From Thioalkalivibrio sp. (GTDB taxonomy: Bacteria > Pseudomonadota > Gammaproteobacteria > Ectothiorhodospirales > Ectothiorhodospiraceae), in assembly GCA_003555285.1 (NCBI GenBank), contig PWGH01000272.1, positions 1 to 9,392 on the forward strand: a DNA stretch of 9,392 nt, written 5' to 3'. A program made the translations under genes and the position numbers. The notes under the pieces were generated by a model. The model was given only the letters and a program-made list of their open reading frames with translations. It ran no database searches and was not told the DNA's origin. This document shows, one piece after another, positions 1 through 6,275 of the stretch (within the stretch, counting starts at the first letter, position 1; every line of letters begins with the position of its first letter).

Positions 1-75
1 CTCATGCCAGCGGGGCTCATGCCAGCGGGGCCCAGGACAATGGGGCCCAGGACAATGGGGCCCAGGACAATGGGG
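1..75. repeat. Tandem array of five 15-bp units (two variants)
   Basis: Two identical copies of CTCATGCCAGCGGGG (1-15, 16-30) are followed by three identical copies of CCCAGGACAATGGGG (31-45, 46-60, 61-75). The two variants match at 10 of 15 positions, so they look like diverged forms of one repeat that were then amplified separately. There are no spacers, so this is not a CRISPR array. The second variant contains the short inverted repeat CCCA...TGGG, so each copy could form a weak hairpin. The segment 75-89, which contains the stop codon of the minus-strand dsrE-like gene, matches the first variant at about 10 of 15 positions, although one base out of phase. The array may continue left of the window. 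Function is unknown. Confidence 0.93.
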
Positions 76-80
76 TCATG

Positions 81-458
81 TCAGTAGGTCAGGGTGACGA
101 CGTTGTCTTCAATGATCTCGCCGATGAAGGCGCCGCCACCGGCCACGCCGTCGAGCTCGGGAATGGCGTTGTCCAGGCTCAGGCCGTTTTCGTCCATCGC
201 GCCGGCGCAGGCCACGAAGCGCACGCCGGCCTCGTGGGCGTCCTGCATGAAGCTGTACACGGATTTCTCGCGCGCGGTGCCTGGGTGGATGGCCTCGGCC
301 ACGCCACGAATCAGCAGTTGCGTGCTCGGGCCCGCGAAGTACATCTCGACCTCGAGATCCATTACGGCCGCGACCGTGGCCTGGAAGAATGGCGCTCCGA
401 GGGAACCGTGGCGCTTGAGGTCCAGGTTCAGAAGCATGATCACGATCTTGTCGGCCAT
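81..458 (-). CDS. DsrE-family (sulfur relay-like) protein
   Basis: A 125-residue protein resembling the DsrE/DsrF/TusD fold, small cytoplasmic proteins that carry or relay persulfide sulfur or have related roles in sulfur metabolism. It begins MADKIVIMLLNLDL, a typical first beta strand, and has a middle segment (about 31-45) with a hydrophobic strand followed by FAGPSTQLL. Its only cysteine is Cys84 in the stretch RFVACAGAMDENG, at about the place where family members carry their sulfur-binding cysteine. It lacks the membrane segment of the larger DsrE2 proteins. The start is supported by an AAGGGA ribosome site (464-469 on the plus strand) five bases upstream. It is divergent from the fmdB-type gene and flanked on both sides by tandem 15-bp repeats. 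The family call is fairly firm. The exact role and partners are not visible, because the neighbouring genes downstream lie outside the window. Confidence 0.8.
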   Translation of the reverse strand: MADKIVIMLLNLDLKRHGSLGAPFFQATVAAVMDLEVEMYFAGPSTQLLIRGVAEAIHPGTAREKSVYSFMQDAHEAGVRFVACAGAMDENGLSLDNAIPELDGVAGGGAFIGEIIEDNVVTLTY

Positions 459-478
459 TGTCTTCCCTTGTTGTGGGT

Positions 479-553
479 AGGTCGGTTGCGCGCAGGTCGG
501 TTCGGCGTGGGGCGGGTTGGCAGGTGCCGGGTTGGCGGGCGCCAGGTTGGTAT
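479..553. repeat. Degenerate array of five ~15-bp units upstream of dsrE
   Basis: On the plus strand GGTT recurs at 484, 499, 515, 530 and 545, that is with spacings of 15, 16, 15 and 15. The adjacent bases are also similar, for example AGGTCGGTT at 479-487 and 494-502, and GGGTTGGC at 514-521 and 529-536. Read on the minus strand, in the direction of dsrE transcription, these are five units beginning AACC with a pyrimidine-rich body. They lie between the putative dsrE promoter and its ribosome site and so would be in the 5' leader of that mRNA. The unit length equals that of the array on the other side of dsrE, but the sequences are not obviously related. Confidence 0.8.
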
Positions 554-557
554 TTTA
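552..557 (-). promoter_or_regulatory. Candidate -10 box for the dsrE-like gene
   Basis: On the minus strand the hexamer TAAAAT matches the sigma-70 -10 consensus at five of six positions and sits in an AT-rich patch of an otherwise very GC-rich region. No good -35 hexamer is seen at 16-18 bp; the best is AAGACC, with three matches. A start here would give a leader of roughly 85-90 bases running through the five AACC repeats. Confidence 0.35.
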
Positions 558-657
558 CGGGCTCGTGGCGCCCGGGTCTTCAGGGTTTATGGACGGCATC
601 GAGGGGCCCCCAGGGCGATTGTCGCAGGCGGTTACTTTCTTTCGCAAAATTCGGTTG

Positions 658-663
658 CATAAT
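658..663 (+). promoter_or_regulatory. Candidate -10 box for the fmdB-DUF502 unit
   Basis: CATAAT matches the -10 consensus at five of six positions and lies in the only AT-rich patch (about 632-664) before the fmdB-type gene. No clear -35 is present at standard spacing; a TTACTT (632-637) lies 20 bp upstream. Transcription would begin near 670, giving a leader of about 30 bases. Confidence 0.4.
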
Positions 664-699
664 ACTCCGATCCCAGTGCGACATCCGGAGTGGAACGCC

Positions 700-1038
700 A
701 TGCCGATTTACGAATACGAGTGCCGCGCCTGCGGTGAATCCACCGAGGTGATCCAGAAGTTCTCCGACGCACCGCTCACCGACTGTCCCGCCTGCGGGGC
801 CGCCGCATTGACCAAGCTGGTGTCGGCGGCAGCCTTCCGCCTCAGCGGAGGAGGGTGGTACGAGACCGACTTCAAGAAGGACAAGCAGCGCAATCTGAAG
901 GAAGGGGCAAAGGAGGCGGCAAAGGAAGGGGCGAAGCCCGGGACCGAAAAGGCCAAGCCTGCGGCCGCGGAGGCCAAGCCGGCCGCCAGCAGTCCGGCCA
1001 GCACCAAGACCGGCACCACGACGGCCAAGGCCAGCTAG
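700..1038 (+). CDS. FmdB-family zinc ribbon protein with Lys/Ala-rich tail
   Basis: A 112-residue protein of the FmdB/CxxC_CxxC_SSSS family, small putative regulatory proteins with one zinc ribbon; the molecular function is not established. It opens with MPIYEYECRACG and carries two knuckles, Cys8-x2-Cys11 and Cys29-x2-Cys32, which would bind one zinc ion. Residues from about 60 to the end are low-complexity, rich in Lys, Ala, Glu and Thr, and resemble disordered nucleic-acid-binding tails. The start at 700 was chosen over an earlier in-frame ATG at 517 because the family motif begins exactly here and CGGAG (686-690) lies nine bases upstream. Its stop codon overlaps the next gene by one base, so it is probably co-transcribed with the DUF502 gene. 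Genes of this kind often precede DUF502 and aspS in Gammaproteobacteria. Confidence 0.92.
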   Translation: MPIYEYECRACGESTEVIQKFSDAPLTDCPACGAAALTKLVSAAAFRLSGGGWYETDFKKDKQRNLKEGAKEAAKEGAKPGTEKAKPAAAEAKPAASSPASTKTGTTTAKAS

Positions 1039-1688
1039 TGCTGATCCGCCTGCGCCGCTATCTGATTGCGGGGCTGCTGGTCTGGGTCCCGCTGATCGTG
1101 ACCGGGCTGATCATCAAGTTCCTGGTGGATGCACTCGACTTCACCATCCTGTTGCTGCCGCCGGGTTGGCGCCCTGAGGCTCTGCTGGGCTTCAACGTGC
1201 CCGGGGCCGGGGTGGTCTTCGCGATCGTGGTCGTGTTCCTGACCGGCCTGGTGGTGGCCAATATCGTCGGCCGCAAGCTGATCGACCTCGGCGAGAGCAT
1301 CGTTCAGCGGATCCCCCTGGTCAGCTCGATCTACCGGGCGGTCAAGCAACTGATGCAGACCCTGCTGCATGACGGCGGGCAGTCGTTTCGCCGGGTACTG
1401 ATGGTGCAGTACCCGCGTAAGGGCCTGTGGACCCTGGGCTTCCAGACCGGGGTGGGAATCGGCGAGCTGCAGGAACGCACCGAACGCACCGTGCTCACGG
1501 TCTTCATCCCGACCACGCCCAACCCCACTTCCGGATTCGTGATCCTGGTGCCGCAGGAGGAGGCGATCGAACTCGACATGTCGGTGGAGGACGGACTGAA
1601 GTTCGTGATGTCGCTCGGGGTGCTGGTGCCGCCCTGGCCGGTCCCGAAGGCAACGCCTGTGCTTGCACCCGAGGGGCCGGGTCCGTAA
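1038..1688 (+). CDS. DUF502 family inner-membrane protein
   Basis: A 216-residue protein of the DUF502 family, whose function is not known. The N-terminus [18 protein letters not shown] is typical: a short basic stretch and then a first membrane helix (about 9-30). A second helix spans about 56-78 and ends at a basic GRK. The rest (about 80-216) is a soluble domain containing the family-like segments [13 protein letters not shown] and [12 protein letters not shown], and it ends in a Pro-rich tail. I chose the GTG at 1038, which shares its first base with the fmdB stop codon and has AAGG (1027-1030) about seven bases upstream. An ATG at 855 in the same frame lies deep within fmdB and would add a non-family extension, so it is rejected. 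Translation is probably coupled to fmdB. Family membership is secure, the function is not. Confidence 0.9.
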   Translation: MLIRLRRYLIAGLLVWVPLIVTGLIIKFLVDALDFTILLLPPGWRPEALLGFNVPGAGVVFAIVVVFLTGLVVANIVGRKLIDLGESIVQRIPLVSSIYRAVKQLMQTLLHDGGQSFRRVLMVQYPRKGLWTLGFQTGVGIGELQERTERTVLTVFIPTTPNPTSGFVILVPQEEAIELDMSVEDGLKFVMSLGVLVPPWPVPKATPVLAPEGPGP

Positions 1689-1780
1689 CATCGCCGGCCC
1701 CTTCGACCGATGGGCCAGAGCCTTTGGGTCGACCCGAACAACATGGCGAATCACGCTTTATCTGGCTGGGAATTGGCGCA
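1689..1780 (+). promoter_or_regulatory. Leader region upstream of aspS with two short inverted repeats
   Basis: This 92-bp gap between the DUF502 gene and aspS holds an inverted repeat GGCCC (1696-1700) / GGGCC (1712-1716) and a perfect 10-bp palindrome GGGTCGACCC (1726-1735). The palindrome has no loop and so would suit a protein-binding site better than an RNA hairpin. A weak -10-like TTTATC (1757-1762) is present but has no matching -35. There is no T-run, so I do not call a terminator. Whether aspS has its own promoter here is open. Confidence 0.3.
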
Positions 1781-3559
1781 ATGCGGACTCATTTTTGTGG
1801 ACTGGTGACCGAGTCGGAACTGGACTCGGAGGTGACCCTGTGCGGCTGGGTCAACCGCCGTCGCGATCATGGCGGCGTCATCTTCGTCGACCTGCGCGAT
1901 CACGCGGGCCTGGTGCAGGTCGTCTTCGACCCCGACCGGGCGGCGGTCTTCGCCGAGGCCGAGCAGGTGCGCAACGAGTTCGTGCTGCGCGTGACCGGCC
2001 GGGTGCGCCGGCGCCCCGAGGGCACGGTGAACCCGGAGCTGAAGACCGGGGCGATCGAGGTGCTCGGCACGCAGATCGAGGTCCTGAACGCCGCGCGCAC
2101 CCCGCCGTTTCCGCTGGACGACGAGGACGTTGGCGAGGAGACGCGGCTGCGCTACCGCTACATCGACCTGCGCCGCCCGGTGATGCAGCAGCGCCTGCGC
2201 CTGCGGGCCCAGGCGGCGCGCAGCCTGCGCCGTTTCCTCGATGACGCGGGCTTCCTCGACATCGAGACGCCGATGCTGACCAAGGCCACGCCCGAAGGGG
2301 CCCGCGATTACCTGGTGCCCAGCCGCACCCACCCGGGCAGCTTCTTCGCGCTGCCGCAGTCGCCGCAGCTGTTCAAGCAGCTGCTGATGATCGGCGGCAT
2401 GGACCGCTACTACCAGATCACCCGCTGCTTTCGCGACGAGGACCTGCGCGCCGATCGTCAGCCCGAGTTCACCCAGCTCGACATCGAGATGGCCTTCGTC
2501 GAGGAAGAGGACGTGATGGCGCTGAACGAGCGCCTGATCCGGACCTTGTTCCGCGACGTGCTCGCGGCCGATCTGCCGGATCCGTTCCCGCGCATGCGCT
2601 ATGCCGAGGCGATGGCGCGCTACGGCTCGGACAAGCCGGATCTGCGCATCCCGCTGGAATTCACCGAGCTGACCGACGTGATGCAGGGGGTCGATTTCAA
2701 GGTCTTCAGCGGGCCGGCGCAGGATCCCGCCGGCCGGGTCGCGGCGCTGTGCCTGCCGGGCGGGGCCAGTCTCTCGCGCAAGGAGATCGACGAGTACACC
2801 CAGTTCGTCGGACGCTACGGCGCCCGGGGGCTCGCCTACATCAAGGTCAACAGCCTGGAGCAGGGCGCGGCCGGCCTGCAGTCGCCGATCCTGAAGTTTC
2901 TGCCCGAAGGCGTGGTCCAGGCCATTCTCGAGCGCACCGGCGCGGCTGACGGCGACCTGATCTTCTTCGGTGCCGACAAGGCCGCCGTGGTCAACGAGAG
3001 CCTCGGCGCGCTGCGCGTGCGGCTCGGGCACGACCGCGGTCTGGTGACACCGGGCTGGCAGCCGCTGTGGGTGGTCGATTTCCCGATGTTCGAATGGGAT
3101 GCCAAGGACGGGCGCTTCTATTCGCTGCACCACCCTTTCACCGCACCGTCGATCGCCGATCCCGAGGTGCTGCGTGCCGACCCGGGTGCGGCGCTCTCCA
3201 GGGCCTACGACCTGGTGCTCAACGGCACCGAGGTGGGCGGCGGTTCGATTCGTATCCACCGGCCCGACGTGCAGCGGGCGGCGTTTGACCTGCTCGGCAT
3301 CAGCGAGGCGGAAGCCCAGCAGAAGTTCGGCTTTCTGCTCGAGGCGCTGACCTATGGCGCGCCCCCGCACGGCGGCATCGCCTTTGGCCTGGATCGGCTG
3401 GTGATGCTGATGGCGGACGCCACCAGCATCCGCGACGTGATGGCCTTCCCGAAGACGCAGAGGGCCGCCTGTCCGCTGACCGAGGCCCCGGCGACGGTCA
3501 GCGAGGCCCAGTTGCGGGAACTCGCCATCCGCCTGCGGACGCAGCCCAGCGCCGCGTAG
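1781..3559 (+). CDS. aspS: Aspartyl-tRNA synthetase, likely non-discriminating
   Basis: A 592-residue class II synthetase that activates Asp and attaches it to tRNA in the cytoplasm. It is collinear with bacterial AspRS (about 590 residues). The N-terminal OB-fold anticodon-binding domain (about 1-105) opens MRTHFCG and contains [11 protein letters not shown]. The catalytic core includes [20 protein letters not shown] near motif 1, motif 2 [16 protein letters not shown] with Arg218, and motif 3 [10 protein letters not shown] with Arg539. The bacterial GAD insertion lies between, about 290-420. His30 and Gly81 correspond to the His31/Gly82 pair that marks the non-discriminating enzyme of Pseudomonas aeruginosa, whereas E. 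coli has Leu30. This enzyme may therefore also make Asp-tRNA(Asn), to be amidated by GatCAB. The ATG at 1781 matches the family start; the ribosome site (GGGA at 1768-1771) is weak. Confidence 0.98.
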   Translation: MRTHFCGLVTESELDSEVTLCGWVNRRRDHGGVIFVDLRDHAGLVQVVFDPDRAAVFAEAEQVRNEFVLRVTGRVRRRPEGTVNPELKTGAIEVLGTQIEVLNAARTPPFPLDDEDVGEETRLRYRYIDLRRPVMQQRLRLRAQAARSLRRFLDDAGFLDIETPMLTKATPEGARDYLVPSRTHPGSFFALPQSPQLFKQLLMIGGMDRYYQITRCFRDEDLRADRQPEFTQLDIEMAFVEEEDVMALNERLIRTLFRDVLAADLPDPFPRMRYAEAMARYGSDKPDLRIPLEFTELTDVMQGVDFKVFSGPAQDPAGRVAALCLPGGASLSRKEIDEYTQFVGRYGARGLAYIKVNSLEQGAAGLQSPILKFLPEGVVQAILERTGAADGDLIFFGADKAAVVNESLGALRVRLGHDRGLVTPGWQPLWVVDFPMFEWDAKDGRFYSLHHPFTAPSIADPEVLRADPGAALSRAYDLVLNGTEVGGGSIRIHRPDVQRAAFDLLGISEAEAQQKFGFLLEALTYGAPPHGGIAFGLDRLVMLMADATSIRDVMAFPKTQRAACPLTEAPATVSEAQLRELAIRLRTQPSAA

Positions 3560-3574
3560 GCGGCCGCCCCCGTC

Positions 3575-4192
3575 ATGCGCGCGACGGTCGTCATGGTCCA
3601 CGGATGGCACATGAGCGGCCTGGAGATGGCCGTGCTGCGCCGGCGCGTGCGCCGCCACGGCTTCGAGGTTCGCGCCTTCCGCTACGCCTCCGGTGCCCAG
3701 ACCCCGGAGCAGGCCGCCCGGCGGCTGGCGGTGTTTCTGGACCGATTGCCCGGTGAGGTCATCCACCTGGTCGCACACAGCCTGGGGGGGATCGTGGTGC
3801 GCCACCTGTTCGCGGTGGCGCCGGTGCAGCGTCCCGGGCGCATCGTGATGCTCGGCAGTCCACTTTCGGGTAGCCATCTGGCGGCCTGGGCCGGGCGCTC
3901 CGCGGTCGGCCGCTGGTGGCTGCGCGGCGCGTTCGACCGCGGTCTGCTCGGGGGCAGTCCGGTCCTGCAGGGCCGCCAGGTCGGAATGATCGCCGGCACC
4001 CGCGGCTGGGGCCTGGGCACCGTATTGCGCAAGACCGTGCCCCAGCCGCACGACGGCACGGTGGCGGTGCAGGAGACCGAGGCGCCGGAGGTCGCGCGCC
4101 ACCTGGAGGTGCCCTACGGGCATTTCGGGATGCTGTTCGCGCGTCCGGTCGCCGACGCGGTGATCCGGTTTCTCGAGCACGGGGACTTCTGA
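3575..4192 (+). CDS. Small alpha/beta-hydrolase (lipase/esterase-like)
   Basis: A 205-residue protein with the features of a minimal alpha/beta hydrolase. The first strand and oxyanion loop are VVMVHGWHMSG (5-15). The nucleophile elbow is AHSLGG with Ser69. The likely acid is Asp160 in QPHDGTV, and the likely catalytic His is His183 in PYGHFGML. It is shorter than most of the fold (commonly 250-300 residues) and has little room for a cap domain. It resembles lipase-like or PGAP1-like enzymes acting on ester bonds, but the substrate cannot be told. No signal peptide or membrane helix is seen, so it is probably cytoplasmic. It begins 15 bases after aspS without an evident ribosome site and may be read through from aspS. 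A second ATG at 3593 (codon 7) would cut into the first strand, so 3575 is preferred. It is an extra gene in the otherwise familiar aspS-yebC neighbourhood. Confidence 0.88.
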   Translation: MRATVVMVHGWHMSGLEMAVLRRRVRRHGFEVRAFRYASGAQTPEQAARRLAVFLDRLPGEVIHLVAHSLGGIVVRHLFAVAPVQRPGRIVMLGSPLSGSHLAAWAGRSAVGRWWLRGAFDRGLLGGSPVLQGRQVGMIAGTRGWGLGTVLRKTVPQPHDGTVAVQETEAPEVARHLEVPYGHFGMLFARPVADAVIRFLEHGDF

Positions 4193-4286
4193 GGGCGTAG
4201 GCCGAAACCGACGCATCTTGGCCTGGGCCGGGGTTGCTGCGTAAGCTTGGGCTCATCTTTCAATCGACAACCTTGCAGGACATCCG

Positions 4287-5024
4287 ATGGCCGGTCACAG
4301 CAAATGGGCGAATATCCAGCATCGCAAGAATGCGCAGGACGCCAAGCGCGGCAAGCTCTTCACCAAACTGATTCGCGAGATCACGGTCGCCGCGCGCGCC
4401 GGCGGTGTCGATGCCAGCAGCAATCCACGACTGCGCCTGGCGACCGACAAGGCCCTGGCGGCGAACATGACCCGCGATACCATCGAGCGTGCCGCCAAGC
4501 GCGGTGCGGGCGATCTGGATGGTGCCAACTACGAGGAGATCCGCTACGAGGGCTACGGCCCGGGCGGTGCCGCGATCCTCGCGGATTGCATGACCGACAA
4601 TCGCAACCGCACCGTCGCCGAGGTCCGGCATGCCTTCAACAAGATGGGCGGCAACCTCGGCACCGACGGCTCGGTCGCCTACCTGTTCGAGAAGAAGGGC
4701 GTGCTCAGCTATCCCCCGGGGACCGATGACGAGGCGGTGCTCGAGGCAGCCCTCGACGGCGGCGCCGAGGATGTGCTGATCGAAGGCGACGCGGTCGAGG
4801 TGCTGACCGATCCGGAGCGCTTCGATGCCGTGCTCGCGGCATTGCGCGAACGCGGCCTGGAGCCGGAAAATGCCGAGGTCACGATGCGGGCCGGCACCCT
4901 CGCCCCGCTCGATGAGGAGACCGCGCAGGCGGTGCTGAAGCTGCTCGAGCTGCTCGATGACCTCGACGATGTCCAGAACGTCTACACCAACGCCGATTTT
5001 CCCGACTCCGTGACCGGCGCCTGA
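4287..5024 (+). CDS. yebC: YebC/PmpR family protein (TACO1-like)
   Basis: A 245-residue protein, normal length for the family, opening with the hallmark [14 protein letters not shown] followed by [15 protein letters not shown]. Further typical segments are the central YEGYGPGG (about 87-94) and [21 protein letters not shown] (about 118-138). The C-terminal third is acidic. Members have been described as DNA-binding transcriptional regulators (PmpR in Pseudomonas) and, more recently, as ribosome-associated factors that ease translation of difficult stretches such as proline runs; mitochondrial TACO1 is a relative. The sequence does not settle which applies here. AGGA (4277-4280) lies six bases before the ATG. 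The 94-bp gap upstream suggests its own promoter, but no clear hexamers are visible. ruvC begins five bases after its stop, as in many Gammaproteobacteria. Confidence 0.97.
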   Translation: MAGHSKWANIQHRKNAQDAKRGKLFTKLIREITVAARAGGVDASSNPRLRLATDKALAANMTRDTIERAAKRGAGDLDGANYEEIRYEGYGPGGAAILADCMTDNRNRTVAEVRHAFNKMGGNLGTDGSVAYLFEKKGVLSYPPGTDDEAVLEAALDGGAEDVLIEGDAVEVLTDPERFDAVLAALRERGLEPENAEVTMRAGTLAPLDEETAQAVLKLLELLDDLDDVQNVYTNADFPDSVTGA

Positions 5025-5029
5025 ACCCG

Positions 5030-5536
5030 ATGCGCATCCTGGGCATCGATCCCGGTTCGCGCATCACCGGTTTTGCCGTGATCGAAGTCATGCGCGGCGG
5101 ACTGCGCACCTGCGGCTTCGGCGTGATTCGACCCAAGGGCGCGGCGCTGCCGGAACGCCTGGGTGAGATCTTCGTCGGCGTGACCGCGGTGATCGCCGAT
5201 CTGCAGCCCGCGGTGCTCGCGATCGAGTCGGTGTTTCTGGCGCGCAATGCCCAGTCCGCGCTGAAGCTGGGGCAGGCGCGCGGCGCCGCGATCTGTGCAG
5301 CCACTCAGGGGGCGCTTCCCGTCTTCGAATATGCGCCGCGCGCGGTCAAGCTGGCGGTGGTCGGCAGCGGGCGGGCCGAGAAGGTCCAGGTCCAGCACAT
5401 GATGCGCCAGATCCTGCGCATCGACGAGGCGCTGAGCGCCGATGCCGCGGATGCCCTGGCGATCGCGGTCTGTCATGCCCACACGCATCCGATCGCCAGC
5501 CGGACCCGGCAGGCGGTGCTGGGAGTCGGCGGGTGA
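5030..5536 (+). CDS. ruvC: Holliday junction endonuclease RuvC
   Basis: A 168-residue RNase H-fold nuclease that cuts Holliday junctions symmetrically as a dimer, working with RuvAB in recombination and repair. The four metal-binding acidic residues all fall at the E. coli positions: Asp7 in LGIDPGSR, Glu66 in AIESVF, and Asp138 and Asp141 in ADAADALA. The segments NAQSALKLGQARG and LPVFEYAPRAVK are also typical. The start is five bases after the yebC stop, without a clear ribosome site of its own, so translation is probably coupled to yebC. The gene ends in a four-base GTGA overlap with ruvA. The C-terminus is slightly shorter than in E. coli (173 residues) and nothing catalytic is missing. 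Confidence 0.98.
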   Translation: MRILGIDPGSRITGFAVIEVMRGGLRTCGFGVIRPKGAALPERLGEIFVGVTAVIADLQPAVLAIESVFLARNAQSALKLGQARGAAICAATQGALPVFEYAPRAVKLAVVGSGRAEKVQVQHMMRQILRIDEALSADAADALAIAVCHAHTHPIASRTRQAVLGVGG

Positions 5537-6129
5537 TCGCCCGTCTGGAGGGCGTGCTGCGCGGGCGCGAACTGCAGAACGTCGTGCTCGATGTGGGCGG
5601 CGTTGGCTACGAGGTGGAGGTGCCGCTGTCGACGCTGGCCACACTGCCCGAAACCGGCGCCACGGTGATCCTGTATACCCATTTGAGCGTGCGTGAGGAT
5701 GCCCACACGCTGTTCGGCTTTCTCCATGCCCGCGACCGCGACCTGTTCCGGCGCCTGATCCGGGTCAACGGGATCGGCGCCCGCCTCGCGTTGGCGATGC
5801 TCTCGAATATGGCGGCCGATGATCTGGCCGGCCACATCACCGGCGGCAACCTTGCGGCGCTGACCCGGATCCCGGGGATTGGCAAGCGCACCGCCGAGCG
5901 CGTGGTGCTCGAGTTGGGCGAGCGGCTGACGGAACTGGGATTTGGTCCCAGCGCGGGGGCGCGTCTCGGCGCCGGCGCCTCGACGATGGAGGCCGAGGCC
6001 ATGGCCGCGCTGGAGGCCCTCGGTTATCGGGCCGCGGACGTGGAGAAGATGGTGGCTGCGGTACGCGGCCAGGCGGACACCACCGAGGCCCTGGTGCGCC
6101 TGGCGCTGCGCGCGACCCTGCGTTCCTGA
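5533..6129 (+). CDS. ruvA: Holliday junction branch-migration protein RuvA
   Basis: A 198-residue protein that binds four-way junctions as a tetramer and loads the RuvB motor. Domain I (about 1-63) starts MIARLEGVLRG and contains VGGVGYEV. The acidic pin Glu55-Asp56 sits in VREDAHTLFGF as in E. coli. Domain II has two helix-hairpin-helix motifs, VNGIGARLALAML (about 78-90) and IPGIGKRTAERV (about 113-124). A flexible linker (about 138-152, Gly/Ala rich) leads to the RuvB-binding domain III with AMAALEALGYRAADVEKMV. It uses a GTG start at 5533 that overlaps the ruvC stop in GTGA, which points to coupled translation. Its stop codon lies inside the first unit of a 14-bp tandem repeat. Here ruvA and ruvB are separated by 146 bp rather than closely joined. 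Confidence 0.98.
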   Translation: MIARLEGVLRGRELQNVVLDVGGVGYEVEVPLSTLATLPETGATVILYTHLSVREDAHTLFGFLHARDRDLFRRLIRVNGIGARLALAMLSNMAADDLAGHITGGNLAALTRIPGIGKRTAERVVLELGERLTELGFGPSAGARLGAGASTMEAEAMAALEALGYRAADVEKMVAAVRGQADTTEALVRLALRATLRS

Positions 6130-6162
6130 GATGGCGGGTCTGAGACGACGGGTCTGAGACGG
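6121..6162. repeat. 14-bp tandem repeat, three units, spanning the ruvA stop codon
   Basis: CTGAGA recurs at 6126, 6140 and 6154, exactly 14 bp apart. The second and third units (6135-6148 and 6149-6162) share the 13-mer CGGGTCTGAGACG. The first unit (6121-6134) matches at about nine of 14 positions and contains the last sense codons and the TGA stop of ruvA. This looks like a tandem duplication that grew out of the 3' end of the coding sequence. The 14-bp period does not keep a reading frame. Confidence 0.85.
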
Positions 6163-6215
6163 CGCTCGGCGGGCAGGGCCAAGGCTGCGATGGCCGGGTT
6201 CGGGCCGGTACTGGA

Positions 6216-6235
6216 TTGCATTTTTTGCGTGCAAA
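6216..6235. promoter_or_regulatory. Overlapping inverted repeats upstream of ruvB
   Basis: An AT-rich island in the ruvA-ruvB gap contains two nested inverted repeats: TTGCA (6216-6220) with TGCAA (6230-6234), and the tighter TTTGC (6224-6228) with GCAAA (6231-6235) around GT. A run of six T (6221-6226) lies within. It could be an operator. It is a poor terminator, because no strong GC stem directly precedes the T-run. TTGCAT (6216-6221) followed by TGTAAA (6241-6246) could be a weak promoter with a long 19-bp spacer. It does not match the E. coli LexA box. Confidence 0.35.
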
Positions 6236-6263
6236 GCAGGTGTAAACCAAAGGCCCTTGCGGT

Positions 6264-6269
6264 CATACT
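6264..6269 (+). promoter_or_regulatory. Candidate -10 box directly before ruvB
   Basis: CATACT matches the -10 consensus at four of six positions and ends six bases before the ruvB ATG. Transcription starting at the usual distance (about seven bases) would begin at or very near the ATG, giving a leaderless mRNA. No recognisable -35 or extended -10 supports it, so this is only a candidate. Confidence 0.2.
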
Positions 6270-6275
6270 GTCGCG

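Noticed and set aside
1..75. CRISPR-like array
   Set aside because: The units are 15 bp, contiguous and without spacers; no cas genes are in the window.
1..83. A plus-strand peptide reading pentapeptide repeats through the 15-bp array (MPAGL, RTMGP)
   Set aside because: The 15-bp unit keeps any frame open by itself; no ribosome site is visible and the frame ends directly after the array.
509..539. Canonical G-quadruplex upstream of dsrE
   Set aside because: Four runs of three or more G exist, but one loop is 12 bases, beyond the usual limit of about seven.
1751..4216. An 821-codon open frame on the minus strand across aspS and the hydrolase gene
   Set aside because: It is an antisense shadow of high-GC coding DNA. 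Its translation is rich in Arg, His, Gln and Gly without any recognisable domain, while the plus strand encodes a complete AspRS.
6194..6228. Rho-independent terminator between ruvA and ruvB
   Set aside because: There is a run of six T at 6221-6226, but no strong GC stem directly before it; the GC-rich inverted repeats lie too far upstream.
5473..6234. A 253-codon minus-strand frame opposite ruvA
   Set aside because: Covers the ruvA coding region and the following gap antisense, with no recognisable motif or ribosome site.
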